From Aquisediminimonas profunda (GTDB taxonomy: Bacteria > Pseudomonadota > Alphaproteobacteria > Sphingomonadales > Sphingomonadaceae): a stretch of 64,000 nt of DNA. The translations under genes were made by a program, and so were the position numbers. Where the stretch lies: the NCBI RefSeq assembly GCF_019443285.1, contig NZ_CP080327.1, positions 124,001 to 188,000 of the forward strand. The letters are read 5' to 3'. The notes beneath the pieces are model-generated. The model searched no databases, had not been told where the DNA came from, and was given only the letters and a program-made list of their open reading frames with translations. Shown one piece after another: positions 17,132 through 26,141 of this stretch. How positions within the stretch are numbered: position 1 is the stretch's first letter; the number at the start of each line of letters is the position of its first letter.

Positions 17132-18061
17132 CTATCTGCCGCCGATGGCTGGCCGCCCAACCTTGGCGGTGGCATCGGCAGGCATGCGTTTTTCAAGCGC
17201 CTGGAGCCAGAGATATGCGGCACTGCCGGTATAAAATTGCGGTCGGGACGGCTGCAGGCGTTTTGATATCTCCCAATGACGAATAAGGTCAAAGGCCTGC
17301 GCTATGGCGATGTCAAAAGGCTGCGGGGTGCGCAAAGCCGTGTTGATCAGTGCATCGCCAAAGAAGGTCCAGTCATTGCCTGGGGCGCACCCGAAGCTGG
17401 TCTGATCCCGATCCGCCGCTGTCACAACAACGCTGCTGTCATTGACCAGATAGGGCAGCATTTCCCCGGAGAAGCAGGCAGACAGCATCACCAGCCGTCG
17501 CGAAATGCCAGCTCCATTGAGGAGATCGGCAAGCCGCCTCGGCCCGATCCAGCCATAGCCGTGATCGCCGTCGCGATAGGCCAGCCCAACCTCCGGCGCG
17601 CCGTGGCTGGTCGTGTAGAGGATCAGCACGTCCTCCCTCAGATCCATCTTTGCCGCGATTGCGCCAAGAGCGACTTCGAGATTGGCGGGAGACCCGTCAG
17701 GGATCGTTGCATCGCCCGCGCCATTGCCCGCCGCCAGAACGATCGTCCGGCCGACGGCATCGAAGCGTCGAGCAAGGACTTTTGCGGTCTGCGCCGCTTC
17801 ACGACCGAACACAGGGTCCGAATCAAGCCCTGCAACCACGACATAGGCATCGACGACGCCGGGGCGCTGCGGCTTCAGCGCATTGATCGCACCGGCAAGA
17901 AGCCGATGCTGGGCATAGTGCCATGCAGCATCGCGGCCCTGTTCGGTCACGATGCCGCGATTCGCCGCGGCAATCTCCTGCGGCGAAACCTGAGCAAAGG
18001 CGGTGCCCGTGACGAACAGTGCGCCAACCAATGCCAGCCAGTATCGCATGCCTTGCCTCAT
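17132..18061 (-). CDS. C13-family (legumain-like) cysteine peptidase, secreted
   Basis: A 309-residue protein with a signal peptide (WLALVGALFVTGTAFA). The caspase/legumain-type catalytic dyad is visible as His153 in LYTTSHGAPEVG and Cys196 in MLSACFSGEM. Peptidase_C13 members include eukaryotic legumain and the GPI transamidase subunit; bacterial homologues are poorly characterised. The protein should act in the periplasm. It lies on the opposite strand between the hpd-VOC pair and the FAH-family gene. A start at the second Met (MRYWLAL) is also possible. Confidence 0.8.
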   Translation of the reverse strand: MRQGMRYWLALVGALFVTGTAFAQVSPQEIAAANRGIVTEQGRDAAWHYAQHRLLAGAINALKPQRPGVVDAYVVVAGLDSDPVFGREAAQTAKVLARRFDAVGRTIVLAAGNGAGDATIPDGSPANLEVALGAIAAKMDLREDVLILYTTSHGAPEVGLAYRDGDHGYGWIGPRRLADLLNGAGISRRLVMLSACFSGEMLPYLVNDSSVVVTAADRDQTSFGCAPGNDWTFFGDALINTALRTPQPFDIAIAQAFDLIRHWEISKRLQPSRPQFYTGSAAYLWLQALEKRMPADATAKVGRPAIGGR

Positions 18062-18168
18062 TTTGCCTGCTGCCCCGAATTCATCCCCCTAGCCATCACG
18101 AAACGCACGCGCGGTCAAGCGCGGCCGCCTCTTCCCCCTCACCCCTTGCTGCCCTAAGGACTGTCGTC

Positions 18169-19173
18169 ATGAAACTTGCTTCTTTGAAATCGGGCCGGGA
18201 TGGCCGCCTTGTCGTCGTCTCGGATGATCTCGCCTGGTATACCGATGCTGGCCATATCGCCCCGACCCTCCAGTTTGCGCTGGACCATTGGGACGAGGTT
18301 GAACCGGCCCTGCGCAACCTGGCGACCGATCTGGCGCATGAAGCCATTCCGATGATGCGGTTTCATGAACGCGAGGCGGCGGCCCCGCTCCCCCGCGCCT
18401 ATCAGTGGGCAGACGGCTCCGCCTATGTGAACCATGTCGCGCTCGTCCGGCAGGCCCGCGCGGCAGATATGCCCGACAGCTTCTGGCATGACCCCCTCAT
18501 GTATCAGGGCGGATCAGACGGTTTCCTCGGGCCCCGCGATCCCATTCCGCTCGCCGACGAAAGCTGGGGCTGCGACATGGAAGCTGAAGTCGTGGTTGTG
18601 ACGGGCGACGTGCCCCAGGGCGTTTCGCAGGAAGACGCGCTTGCGGCAATCCGGCTGGTCGGCCTCACCAACGATGTCTCTCTGCGCAACCTCATCCCGG
18701 GCGAGCTGGCAAAGGGCTTTGGCTTTTTCCAGTCCAAGCCTGCGAGCGCATTTTCTCCTGTTTTTGTGACACCTGATGCACTGGGCGCCCGCTGGGACGG
18801 GGCGAAACTGCATGGCGCGCTCTGCGTCGATTTTAATGGCAAGCCGCTGGGACGAGCCGATGCGGGCGTCGACATGACGTTCGATTTCGGCCAGCTCATT
18901 GCCCATGCCGCCAAGACCCGGGCGCTTGGCGCGGGAACGATCATCGGCTCGGGCACCGTCTCCAACCGTGGCCCGGATGGCGGCCCGGGCAAGCCGATCA
19001 GCGACGGTGGCCTCGGCTATTCATGCCTCGCCGAAGTCCGCACGGTCGAGACGATTCTCCACGGCAAGCCGGAAACGCCATTCATGAAGGCCGGCGATAC
19101 TGTCCGTATCTGGATGGAAGACGACAAGCACCACAGCCTGTTCGGGGCCATCGAACAGACCGTGTCCGGCTGA
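18169..19173 (+). CDS. Fumarylacetoacetate hydrolase-family protein
   Basis: A 334-residue FAH-fold hydrolase. Metal-binding acidic residues sit in WGCDMEAEVVVVTGDV, and the FAH core blocks RLVGLTNDVSLRNL and GTIIGSGTVSNRG are present. In tyrosine catabolism this fold cleaves fumarylacetoacetate to fumarate and acetoacetate. Its position beside hpd makes that the likely role, although sequences of this short type also act on other acylpyruvates. The ATG at 18169 follows TAAGGA and gives the standard N terminus (MKLASLKSGRDGRLVVVS). Confidence 0.88.
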   Translation: MKLASLKSGRDGRLVVVSDDLAWYTDAGHIAPTLQFALDHWDEVEPALRNLATDLAHEAIPMMRFHEREAAAPLPRAYQWADGSAYVNHVALVRQARAADMPDSFWHDPLMYQGGSDGFLGPRDPIPLADESWGCDMEAEVVVVTGDVPQGVSQEDALAAIRLVGLTNDVSLRNLIPGELAKGFGFFQSKPASAFSPVFVTPDALGARWDGAKLHGALCVDFNGKPLGRADAGVDMTFDFGQLIAHAAKTRALGAGTIIGSGTVSNRGPDGGPGKPISDGGLGYSCLAEVRTVETILHGKPETPFMKAGDTVRIWMEDDKHHSLFGAIEQTVSG

Positions 19174-19177
19174 TGCC

Positions 19178-20581
19178 CTAATTCTGGTTGGCGTAGATTT
19201 TCACCAGCCGGAACAGATAATCCCGCCCGTCATAGAGCGACTTGACGCGAATGCGTTCGTTCAGGCCGTGGATGCCACCGCCATCGGCATCATAGAAGAT
19301 GCCGGGTACGCCATAGGTCGGGATGCCGACAGCTTCGAGGAAGATGCCATCGGTCGCGCCTGTTGACATCGTCGGCAGCATTGGCACGCCGGGGAACATT
19401 TCGGCGGCCAGCTTTTCTGCGGGGCCGAAAATCTTGGGCGAAAGCGGTGGCGGCGATGCAAGGGGGCGATCCTCGATGATCGGCGTGATCGAGACCTGCG
19501 AGTCATTGATCGCACTCGCAAGCTTCGCCTGCACGGATTCAACGCTGTTCCCGGGGAAGATACGGCAGTTCACAATCGCTCGCGCCCGCTGCGGCAGGGC
19601 ATTCATCGCATGGCCGCCGTCCAGCATGGTCGCAACGCAGGTGGTGCGCAGGGTGGAATGCAGCGTCGGATCAACAGAGACAATCGCGTCTGCTGCCTTG
19701 TCATCCGGGTTCGCCAGCAGGGCCGTGACCGCGGTCGCCATTTTCGGCGGCAGGGTCGGGGCAAGCCGACTGAAAAAGCTTCGTGTCGTATCGCTGAACT
19801 GGACCGGGAATTCATACTTGCCGATATTGGTGAGCGCTGCGGCAAGCGAATAGATCGCATTGTCGGGTCGGGGCATCGAACTGTGGCCGCCGGGATTGGT
19901 TGTCTCCAGACGGAAATTGGCGACCGTCTTTTCTCCGACCTGCATTGACAGAACCGAGCGCGTGCCATCCGGGCCAACCCGTCCACCGCCGCCTTCGTTG
20001 AGCGCATATTCGGCATCGATCAGGTCGCGGCGGTTCTTCGCCAGCCAGCCAGCCCCATTGAAGGCCGTGACGGTTTCCTCGCCGCAAGTCAGCGCCATCT
20101 TGATCGTGCGCTTCGGCTTGAACCCCTCCTGTTTGAACCGGATCAGCGTATCGGTCCAGATTGCCGACTGCGCCTTGTCGTCGGAAGCACCGCGTGCATA
20201 GAAATAGCCATCTTCCTCAATCAGCGTGAAGGGATCGCGGGTCCAGTCGGCGCGGTTGGCCTCGACGACATCAAGATGGCCAAGGAGGAGTATGGGCTTT
20301 GACTTCTTGGCAGTGCCGGAGAGGACCGCCACCAGCCCGCCTTCCTTGGGCTTTTCGGGCGTCGAAAAGATCGTCAGGTCCTTGTCCGTATAGCCTGCTG
20401 CCTTCATGCGCGCAGCCAATCGTTCGGCCGCAAGGGTGCAGCTGCCTGACGAAAGCGTCGTGTTGGTTTCGACCAGTTCCTTGTAGAGCGCGCGGAACGA
20501 TTCCTGGTCGGGCCGAATTTCGGCCTGGGCCTGCTGTGCCGACATCGCGGCCAAAACCGCCCCCAAAACCGCTGCGCGCAT
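19178..20581 (-). CDS. Secreted M20-family metallopeptidase
   Basis: A 467-residue zinc peptidase with a signal peptide (LGAVLAAMSAQQAQA). Metal ligands and catalytic residues of family M20 are in order: LLLGHLDVVEA, GASDDKAQ, TCGEETVT and GGGIHGLNER. A dimerisation domain lies between the halves. It is probably a periplasmic carboxypeptidase or dipeptidase. The start at 20581 has a strong GAGGGGAAG site; the longer open frame upstream overlaps ubiK on the other strand and was rejected. Confidence 0.9.
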   Translation of the reverse strand: MRAAVLGAVLAAMSAQQAQAEIRPDQESFRALYKELVETNTTLSSGSCTLAAERLAARMKAAGYTDKDLTIFSTPEKPKEGGLVAVLSGTAKKSKPILLLGHLDVVEANRADWTRDPFTLIEEDGYFYARGASDDKAQSAIWTDTLIRFKQEGFKPKRTIKMALTCGEETVTAFNGAGWLAKNRRDLIDAEYALNEGGGGRVGPDGTRSVLSMQVGEKTVANFRLETTNPGGHSSMPRPDNAIYSLAAALTNIGKYEFPVQFSDTTRSFFSRLAPTLPPKMATAVTALLANPDDKAADAIVSVDPTLHSTLRTTCVATMLDGGHAMNALPQRARAIVNCRIFPGNSVESVQAKLASAINDSQVSITPIIEDRPLASPPPLSPKIFGPAEKLAAEMFPGVPMLPTMSTGATDGIFLEAVGIPTYGVPGIFYDADGGGIHGLNERIRVKSLYDGRDYLFRLVKIYANQN

Positions 20582-20716
20582 GATCTTCCCCTCTGATTCT
20601 CGAGGAACGGACCTTAGCCGGTTCGCCGGAAGGCGAAAGCTGTTTATCGCTTTGGTCCTTGCACCGTGGCTTTCGCTCTTGCCGAAACGCAATCCGCTAC
20701 CCAGATAGGTCAAAGA

Positions 20717-20731
20717 GGGACAATTTGTCCC
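20717..20731 (+). promoter_or_regulatory. Perfect dyad upstream of ubiK
   Basis: GGGACAA-T-TTGTCCC is a perfect inverted repeat with 7-bp arms. It ends 19 bp before the GTG start of ubiK, with the ribosome binding site (AAGGA) just after it. It may be an operator for a dimeric repressor or a small leader hairpin. Confidence 0.4.
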
Positions 20732-20750
20732 GATACGAAGGACAAAGACC

Positions 20751-21035
20751 GTGCAAAGCCAGAATCGCATTTTCGACGACCTTGCCAAAATCATCAACGG
20801 TGCTGCCGGAACAATCGCTGGCGTAGGGCGCGAGGCCGAAGCTTCGGCGCGCGAACGCGCAAAGGAATGGATCGGCGGGCTCGACTTTGTCAGCCGCGAT
20901 GAATTTGAGGCGGTCAAGGCCATGGCAGCGGCGGCTCGCGATGAGGCAGAGGCCCTCAAGGCCCGGCTCGACGCACTGGAAGCCCGTGCAGCGAAGCCTG
21001 CAGCAGCAAAACGCGCTGCCAGGCCCAAGGGCTGA
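20751..21035 (+). CDS. ubiK: UbiK-like accessory factor (BMFP domain)
   Basis: A 94-residue, mostly helical protein starting with GTG (MQSQNRIFDDLAKIINGAAGT). The C-terminal coiled coil is the BMFP signature region (DFVSRDEFEAVKAMAAAARDEAEAL), with a basic tail. UbiK assists aerobic ubiquinone biosynthesis and also promotes membrane fusion in vitro. AAGGA lies 8 bp before the GTG. It heads a run of plus-strand genes (ubiK, ybjN, proC). Confidence 0.85.
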   Translation: MQSQNRIFDDLAKIINGAAGTIAGVGREAEASARERAKEWIGGLDFVSRDEFEAVKAMAAAARDEAEALKARLDALEARAAKPAAAKRAARPKG

Positions 21036-21111
21036 TCCGTACCACCCTATCCACAGTTTTCGTCACGCCTCCTCTTGCAGTTCCGCCCGTATTCGGCGCA
21101 AGGACGCGCAT

Positions 21112-21621
21112 ATGACGATTGACGATCTTGAATCGAACGATGGCCCGTCCACGCCCATCGACACGCTTGAAAGCTGGTTCGCGGCCAATGGCTGGAGCCA
21201 TGAACGTGTCGGAGATGAGGAAATTGTGGCTGCGACGCAGGGATCGTGGGGCCAGTATGAGTTGCGCGGCGTCTGGCGCGATGACGATCGCGTGCTTCAG
21301 TTTCTCGCCTTTCCCGACGTCCGGGTGACGCACGACCAATATTCGGCAATCTATGAGACCATCGGCCTGATCAATGAGCAGCTCTGGCTCGGCCATTTCG
21401 AGCTCTGGTCAGGAAACGGGACGCTCGTGTTTCGCCATGCCGCCCTTCTGGAGGGGCAGGATGAAGCAACACTGTCGACAGAGCAGGCGGATGCACTGAT
21501 CGATGCTGCGGCTGGGGAACTTGACCGTTTCTATCCTGTTTTCCAGTTTGTCATGTGGGGCGGAAAGACGCCGGCCGAAGCCATCACTGCCGCAATGGTC
21601 GAGACGCAGGGCGAAGCGTGA
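21112..21621 (+). CDS. YbjN domain-containing protein
   Basis: A 169-residue acidic protein of the YbjN / type III secretion chaperone-like fold (FPDVRVTHDQYSAIYETIGLINEQLWLGHFELW). The biochemical role of YbjN proteins is not established; in enterobacteria they affect motility and stress tolerance. In many Alphaproteobacteria it precedes proC, as here. Its stop overlaps the proC GTG start. Confidence 0.8.
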   Translation: MTIDDLESNDGPSTPIDTLESWFAANGWSHERVGDEEIVAATQGSWGQYELRGVWRDDDRVLQFLAFPDVRVTHDQYSAIYETIGLINEQLWLGHFELWSGNGTLVFRHAALLEGQDEATLSTEQADALIDAAAGELDRFYPVFQFVMWGGKTPAEAITAAMVETQGEA

Positions 21622-22418
21622 GCAGCGGCCTGCTCTGGATCATTGGCTGTGGCAATATGGCCGGAGCGATGGTCCGGCGCTGGATCGAAACCGGGATGGA
21701 TGCCGCGCAGATCAGGGTTGTCGACCCGGCTCTTCCCGAACTGCCCGGCGGACTTTCGGCGCTTTCCGCGATTCCGGCAAATGCGGTCCCTGCCGACAAG
21801 ATCCTGCTGGCCGTCAAGCCTCAGTCGCTTGATGCCGTTGCCGCAGATGTAGCGCGACTGGTGGGACCGGAGACGCGTGTCTTTTCCATTCTGGCCGGTG
21901 TCGAAATTGCGGCGCTCAAGGACCGGTTTCCCCAGGCAGCGCAGATCGTGCGGATCATGCCAAACTTGCCAGCCGCATTGGGCAAGGGGGTGATTGCATT
22001 GCACAGCCCGGACGGCCCGGACGACCGGACAAATGCACTCATGGCGCCGCTGGGGCTGGTCGAATGGATTGAGGATGAGGAGCTGCTCCATCTGGTCGCT
22101 GCCCTTGCGGCCAGCGGCCCCGCCTTTCTCTACCGTTTCATCGATGCGCTCGGTATTGCTGGAGCCAGACTGGGCCTCGCGCCTGACCAGTCGGAACGGC
22201 TTGCACTGGCGACCGTAGAAGGATCGGCGCTCCTGGCCGCACAGTCTGGAGAGCGGCCAGATGTTCTGGCGGATCGCGTGGCGAGCAAGGGCGGCATGAC
22301 GCGAGAAGGATTGAATGTGCTGGACGCGGAGGAAGCGCTGATCCGACTGCTCACCGCAACGCTTGACGCGGCCGCACGGCGCAGCGCTGAAATGGGCGAT
22401 GCGGTGCGGCGGGACTAG
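21618..22418 (+). CDS. proC: Pyrroline-5-carboxylate reductase
   Basis: A 266-residue proline-biosynthesis enzyme that reduces pyrroline-5-carboxylate with NAD(P)H. The Rossmann motif IIGCGNMAGAM, the VKPQSLDAVAAD block, the MPNLPAALGKG region and the C-terminal ASGPAFLYRF and VASKGGMTREGL segments are all family hallmarks. It starts with GTG inside the ybjN stop (GTGA). Its stop overlaps that of the convergent MarR gene in a CTAG tetranucleotide. Confidence 0.94.
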   Translation: MSSGLLWIIGCGNMAGAMVRRWIETGMDAAQIRVVDPALPELPGGLSALSAIPANAVPADKILLAVKPQSLDAVAADVARLVGPETRVFSILAGVEIAALKDRFPQAAQIVRIMPNLPAALGKGVIALHSPDGPDDRTNALMAPLGLVEWIEDEELLHLVAALAASGPAFLYRFIDALGIAGARLGLAPDQSERLALATVEGSALLAAQSGERPDVLADRVASKGGMTREGLNVLDAEEALIRLLTATLDAAARRSAEMGDAVRRD

Positions 22419-22924
22419 GGTTTCCGCTGCAGAGCGATGACGCGCCCCAATTCCGATTCGGGTATCAACCCCTCGAGCACGTGCCAGAATCCCGTCACCG
22501 CCTCTTCGCCAGCATTGTCATAGGCATGAGCCATCTTGTCGCGCAGGCTGCTGAACAGGCGGGCCTCGAGTGCCGCACCCGCCTTTGTGAGACGGAGCAG
22601 CTTTTGCCGCCGATCAACAAGGCCCGGACGATTTTCAACAAGCGCGCGTTCGGCTAGGTCGTTGAGAACACGGCCAAGCGATTGTTTCGTGATCGCCAGC
22701 AGCCTGAGAAGATCACTGACTGTCAAATCCGGTTGGCGGGCAATGAAGTAGAGCGCGCGATGGTGCGCGCGCCCAAGGCCTTGTGTCGCCAATTCTTCAT
22801 CGATTGCACGCGTCAGATGGCTATATCCGAAGTAGAGGGATTCGACGCCCCGGCGAATGTTCGCTTCAGCCAGAAAGCCTGGCGAAGTCTCGGAATTTTC
22901 CTTGCGGGCATTTAGGACAGCCAT
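22415..22924 (-). CDS. MarR-family regulator
   Basis: A 169-residue winged-helix regulator (LTVSDLLRLLAITKQSLGRVLNDLAERALV with the following DRRQK wing). The start at 22924 (MAVLNARKENSE) was preferred over longer options because it lies 59 bp from the divergent ilvE and gives a normal MarR length. The target is not evident; ilvE is the nearest candidate. No clear palindrome was seen between them. Confidence 0.83.
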   Translation of the reverse strand: MAVLNARKENSETSPGFLAEANIRRGVESLYFGYSHLTRAIDEELATQGLGRAHHRALYFIARQPDLTVSDLLRLLAITKQSLGRVLNDLAERALVENRPGLVDRRQKLLRLTKAGAALEARLFSSLRDKMAHAYDNAGEEAVTGFWHVLEGLIPESELGRVIALQRKP

Positions 22925-22983
22925 ATTGACGTATCTTGGCCCGTCGATTACCGGATTGCAAGCCGCATCTGAAAGGATTCCCG

Positions 22984-24099
22984 ATGAACGATCGCACATC
23001 ACCGCACGCGCCCACAGCGCTGCCGTTCGTCGTGGAACGCAATGCACATCCCGTCAATTCAGAGGAACGGGCGCGGCTGCTGGCCGATCCCGGCTTCGGA
23101 CGCGTCTTTACCGACCACATGGTCATGATTCGCTATAACGACGCGAAAGGCTGGCACGATGCAAAGGTCATGCCGCGGGGCCCCTTGTCTATCGACCCCG
23201 CGACAGCTGTCCTTCACTATGCGCAGGAAATTTTCGAGGGGCTGAAGGCATACAAGCTGGCCGACGGCAGCATGGCCCTGTTCCGGCCGGAAGCGAACGC
23301 CAGGCGATTTCGCGATTCGGCGCAGCGGCTGGCCATGGCGGAACTTCCCGAAGATCTGTTCATCGAGTCGCTGCGGCAGATTGTGACCATCGACCGTGAC
23401 TGGTTCCCCGATATAGAGGGAGGCTCGCTCTATTTGCGGCCTTTCATGTTTGCGAGCGAGGTCTTCCTCGGCGTGAAGCCGTCGTCCGAGTACATCTATA
23501 TTGTCCTTGCCTCATCGGTCGGTGGCTATTTCAAAAGCGGAGCGCCGGCGATTTCGCTTCTGGTTTCACAGGAGCACACACGGGCCGCTCCGGGTGGTAC
23601 GGGAGCCGCAAAATGCGGCGGCAATTATGCCGCAAGTCTGGTTGCGCAAGCTGATGCGATCGCAAAGGGATTTGACCAAGTTGTGTTCCTTGATGCAGCG
23701 GAACGCCGCTGGGTCGAAGAGCTGGGCGGTATGAACCTCTTTTTCGTCTTCAGTGACGGATCGATCCAGACGCCTCCCCTTGGTGGAACAATCCTGCCCG
23801 GCATCACGCGCGATGCCCTGCTCACACTTGCGCGCGAGGATGGCATCGTCGTGCGCGAAGAACCCTATTCCATCGAACAGTGGCAGGCCGATGCCGAAAG
23901 CGGACGCCTGACCGAGGCATTCGCATGCGGCACGGCGGCGGTTGTCACGCCCATTGGCCGCGTGACCGGGGCCAATGGCGCTTTCTCGATCGGTGCCGGC
24001 GGACCTGGCCAGTTCACGACCCGGATGAAGGACAGGCTGGTTGCAATCCAGCGCGGCCTTGCGCCTGACCCGCATCATTGGGTCATGAGGCTGGACTGA
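22984..24099 (+). CDS. ilvE: Branched-chain amino acid aminotransferase
   Basis: A 371-residue fold-type IV PLP aminotransferase that makes or degrades valine, leucine and isoleucine. The PLP lysine lies in GGTGAAKCGGNYA. Other blocks are LHYAQEIFEGLKAYK near the N terminus, EELGGMNLFFVF and the glycine-rich phosphate-binding LGGTILPGITRDA. The length and C terminus (GLAPDPHHWVMRLD) fit the class II (eukaryote-like, about 360 residue) BCATs. GAAAGGA precedes the ATG. Confidence 0.95.
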   Translation: MNDRTSPHAPTALPFVVERNAHPVNSEERARLLADPGFGRVFTDHMVMIRYNDAKGWHDAKVMPRGPLSIDPATAVLHYAQEIFEGLKAYKLADGSMALFRPEANARRFRDSAQRLAMAELPEDLFIESLRQIVTIDRDWFPDIEGGSLYLRPFMFASEVFLGVKPSSEYIYIVLASSVGGYFKSGAPAISLLVSQEHTRAAPGGTGAAKCGGNYAASLVAQADAIAKGFDQVVFLDAAERRWVEELGGMNLFFVFSDGSIQTPPLGGTILPGITRDALLTLAREDGIVVREEPYSIEQWQADAESGRLTEAFACGTAAVVTPIGRVTGANGAFSIGAGGPGQFTTRMKDRLVAIQRGLAPDPHHWVMRLD

Positions 24100-24104
24100 G
24101 GGAA

Positions 24105-24132
24105 TTGTCATTGCCAATCGGGCTGCTATAGG
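24105..24132 (+). promoter_or_regulatory. tRNA-Gln promoter
   Basis: TTGTCA (24105-24110) and TATAGG (24127-24132), 16 bp apart, lie 23 bp before the tRNA. A transcript starting near 24139 would have a leader of about 17 nt. Confidence 0.5.
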
Positions 24133-24155
24133 GCCGCCTCCTTGCAAGCACATGT

Positions 24156-24230
24156 TGGGGCGTCGCCAAGCGGTAAGGCACCGGCTTTTGATGCCGGCAT
24201 TCGCAGGTTCGAATCCTGCCGCCCCAGCCA
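24156..24230 (+). tRNA. tRNA-Gln (anticodon UUG)
   Basis: A 75-nt tRNA. The acceptor stem TGGGGCG pairs with CGCCCCA. The anticodon arm CCGGC-TTTTGAT-GCCGG has anticodon TTG, and the T-arm reads GCAGGTTCGAATCCTGC. The discriminator G and the CCA end are encoded. It reads CAA codons, and through wobble CAG. It lies alone between ilvE and the ABC transporter. Confidence 0.97.
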
Positions 24231-24254
24231 AACCTTATGACACAGCTTGAAGCC

Positions 24255-26030
24255 TCAGGCGGCGAGGCCTTCGAACTGCATCCGGGCCAGCCGCGCATAA
24301 AGGCCGCCGGCACGACTCAGGCTTTCGTGATTGCCTTCTTCGACGATGCGGCCTTCACTCATCACGATAATACGATCCGCCGCACGCACTGTGGCAAGGC
24401 GATGGGCAATCACGATTGTCGTCCTTTGGTGGATCAGCCGGTCGAGTGCATCCTGAACCAAACGTTCTGATTCGGCATCGAGTGCCGATGTCGCTTCATC
24501 AAGCAAGAGGATCGGCGCGTCGCGCAGGATGGCGCGGGCAATCGCGATCCGCTGGCGTTGCCCGCCTGAGAGGCGCGCGCCGCCTTCACCCATGTAGGTA
24601 TCAAGCCCGTCGGGCAGCTGGCGGAGAAATTCCGCCGCATTGGCGGCCTCCGCTGCAGCCCAGAGCGCATCATCGTCCGCATCCCAGCGGCCATAGCGAA
24701 GATTGTCGCGCGCACTGGCAGCAAAGATCACGGTTTCCTGTGGTACCATGGCAATGCGCGCGCGCACGGCAGCGGGGTCTGCATCGGGGAGCGCAACACC
24801 ATCCACCCGGATGGTCCCGCTTTCGGGGTCATAGAACCGCTGTATCAACTGGAAGAGCGTTGTCTTGCCCGCGCCCGAAGGACCGACAACCGCAACCGTT
24901 TCGCCTGGATTGATGACCAGCGAGAAATCGGAAAGAGCACTGGTCTCCGGACGCGTCGGATAGCGGAACCGGACATGATCAAATTCGATCCGCCCTTCAG
25001 GCGGTTCAGGCAGGCTGACCGGATGTTCCGGAGCTGCGATGCCGGGTTGTTCCGAAAGAAGTTCGGTTAGTCGAGCCGCCGCGCCGGAACCCCTGACGAG
25101 ATCGCCATAGACTTCAGCCAATGCTCCGAAAGAGCCGGCCACAAACCCGCCCGTGAGGACGAATGCGGCAATCGAGCCACCGGTCATCCGACCGGCCTGA
25201 ACGTCGAGCGCACCCTGCCACATGACCATCGTGACGGCGCCAAACATCATCAGGATCATGAACGCCGTGAGGATGGACCGTATGACGATCCGCCTGCGCG
25301 CCGTTCCAAAGGCATGTTCGACGGCACCCGAAAAACGTGCGCCTTCGCGGCGTTCCTGTCCAAAAGCCTGAACAATTTTCATGGCAGCCAGCACTTCGAC
25401 GACAATGACACCCACATCGGCAATCCGGTCCTGGCTCTTGCGAGATGTTTCGCGGAGCCTGCGACCGATCAGGATCGCCGGAACCACCACAAGCGGGATG
25501 CCCAGCAGGAGCATCGCGGTCAGCTTGGGTGCCAGTGTGAAGAGGTAGGCAATGCCTCCAATACCAAGCACAATATTGCGCAGCGCGACCGACATCGTCG
25601 TTCCCACCACCTGTTCGATCAGGGTTGTGTCGGCCGTGATGCGCGATGCGACCTCGGCCGGGCGATTGACCTCGAAATAGCTGGGCGACAGCCGCAGCAA
25701 ATTGTTGAGCACTGCACTGCGGACATCGGCAACGACCCGCTCCCCCAACCAGGAGACGAAATAGAAACGGCTGGCCGTCGCGATGGCCAGTACAGTGACG
25801 ATCATCAGCAGATATTCGAACCAGCGGCCAACATCGCCGCCAGACGCGGCAAAGCCTCGGTCAATGACAAGGCGAAAGCCGTTGGGAATGGCAAGCGTGG
25901 CAGCCGCAGCGATCAGAAGCGAGAGCCCGGCACATGCAATGCGCCCCGGATATTGGACCGCAAAGCCCCAAACCATCCGGAGGCTGCCGAGCTTGCGATT
26001 GCCGTTTTCCGGCTTGGTTTCATCTGACAT
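24255..26030 (-). CDS. ABC exporter, fused transmembrane and ATPase domains
   Basis: A 591-residue half-transporter. The six-helix membrane domain (residues about 30-310) is followed by a nucleotide-binding domain with Walker [10 protein letters not shown], signature [10 protein letters not shown], Walker [13 protein letters not shown] and switch [10 protein letters not shown]. It would act as a homodimer in the inner membrane. It resembles MsbA/BmrA-type exporters of lipids or drugs; the substrate is not known. The start MSDETKPEN at 26030 was chosen; the open frame continues much further upstream without homology. Confidence 0.92.
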   Translation of the reverse strand: MSDETKPENGNRKLGSLRMVWGFAVQYPGRIACAGLSLLIAAAATLAIPNGFRLVIDRGFAASGGDVGRWFEYLLMIVTVLAIATASRFYFVSWLGERVVADVRSAVLNNLLRLSPSYFEVNRPAEVASRITADTTLIEQVVGTTMSVALRNIVLGIGGIAYLFTLAPKLTAMLLLGIPLVVVPAILIGRRLRETSRKSQDRIADVGVIVVEVLAAMKIVQAFGQERREGARFSGAVEHAFGTARRRIVIRSILTAFMILMMFGAVTMVMWQGALDVQAGRMTGGSIAAFVLTGGFVAGSFGALAEVYGDLVRGSGAAARLTELLSEQPGIAAPEHPVSLPEPPEGRIEFDHVRFRYPTRPETSALSDFSLVINPGETVAVVGPSGAGKTTLFQLIQRFYDPESGTIRVDGVALPDADPAAVRARIAMVPQETVIFAASARDNLRYGRWDADDDALWAAAEAANAAEFLRQLPDGLDTYMGEGGARLSGGQRQRIAIARAILRDAPILLLDEATSALDAESERLVQDALDRLIHQRTTIVIAHRLATVRAADRIIVMSEGRIVEEGNHESLSRAGGLYARLARMQFEGLAA

Positions 26031-26082
26031 GCGGCAGGGCCTAGCATCTGGGGATATCCGTCTCAATATGCGACGGATTATA

Positions 26083-26097
26083 TTGTGCATTGCACAA
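26083..26097 (+). promoter_or_regulatory. PhaR-like operator candidate upstream of phaZ
   Basis: TTGTGCA-T-TGCACAA is a perfect inverted repeat with 7-bp arms that contains TGC-N3-GCA. It lies 45 bp before the PHB depolymerase start, beside an AT-rich GGATTATATTG stretch. The PHB regulator PhaR is reported to bind TGC/GCA-type repeats, which makes this a reasonable candidate site. Confidence 0.45.
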
Positions 26098-26141
26098 GAC
26101 GAATTTCTCCGCCACACTTTGAAGCCAACAAGGGATATTGG

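Noticed and set aside
20582-21028. Upstream extension of the M20 peptidase frame
   Set aside because: A signal peptide and strong ribosome binding site define the start at 20581; the extension is antisense to ubiK.
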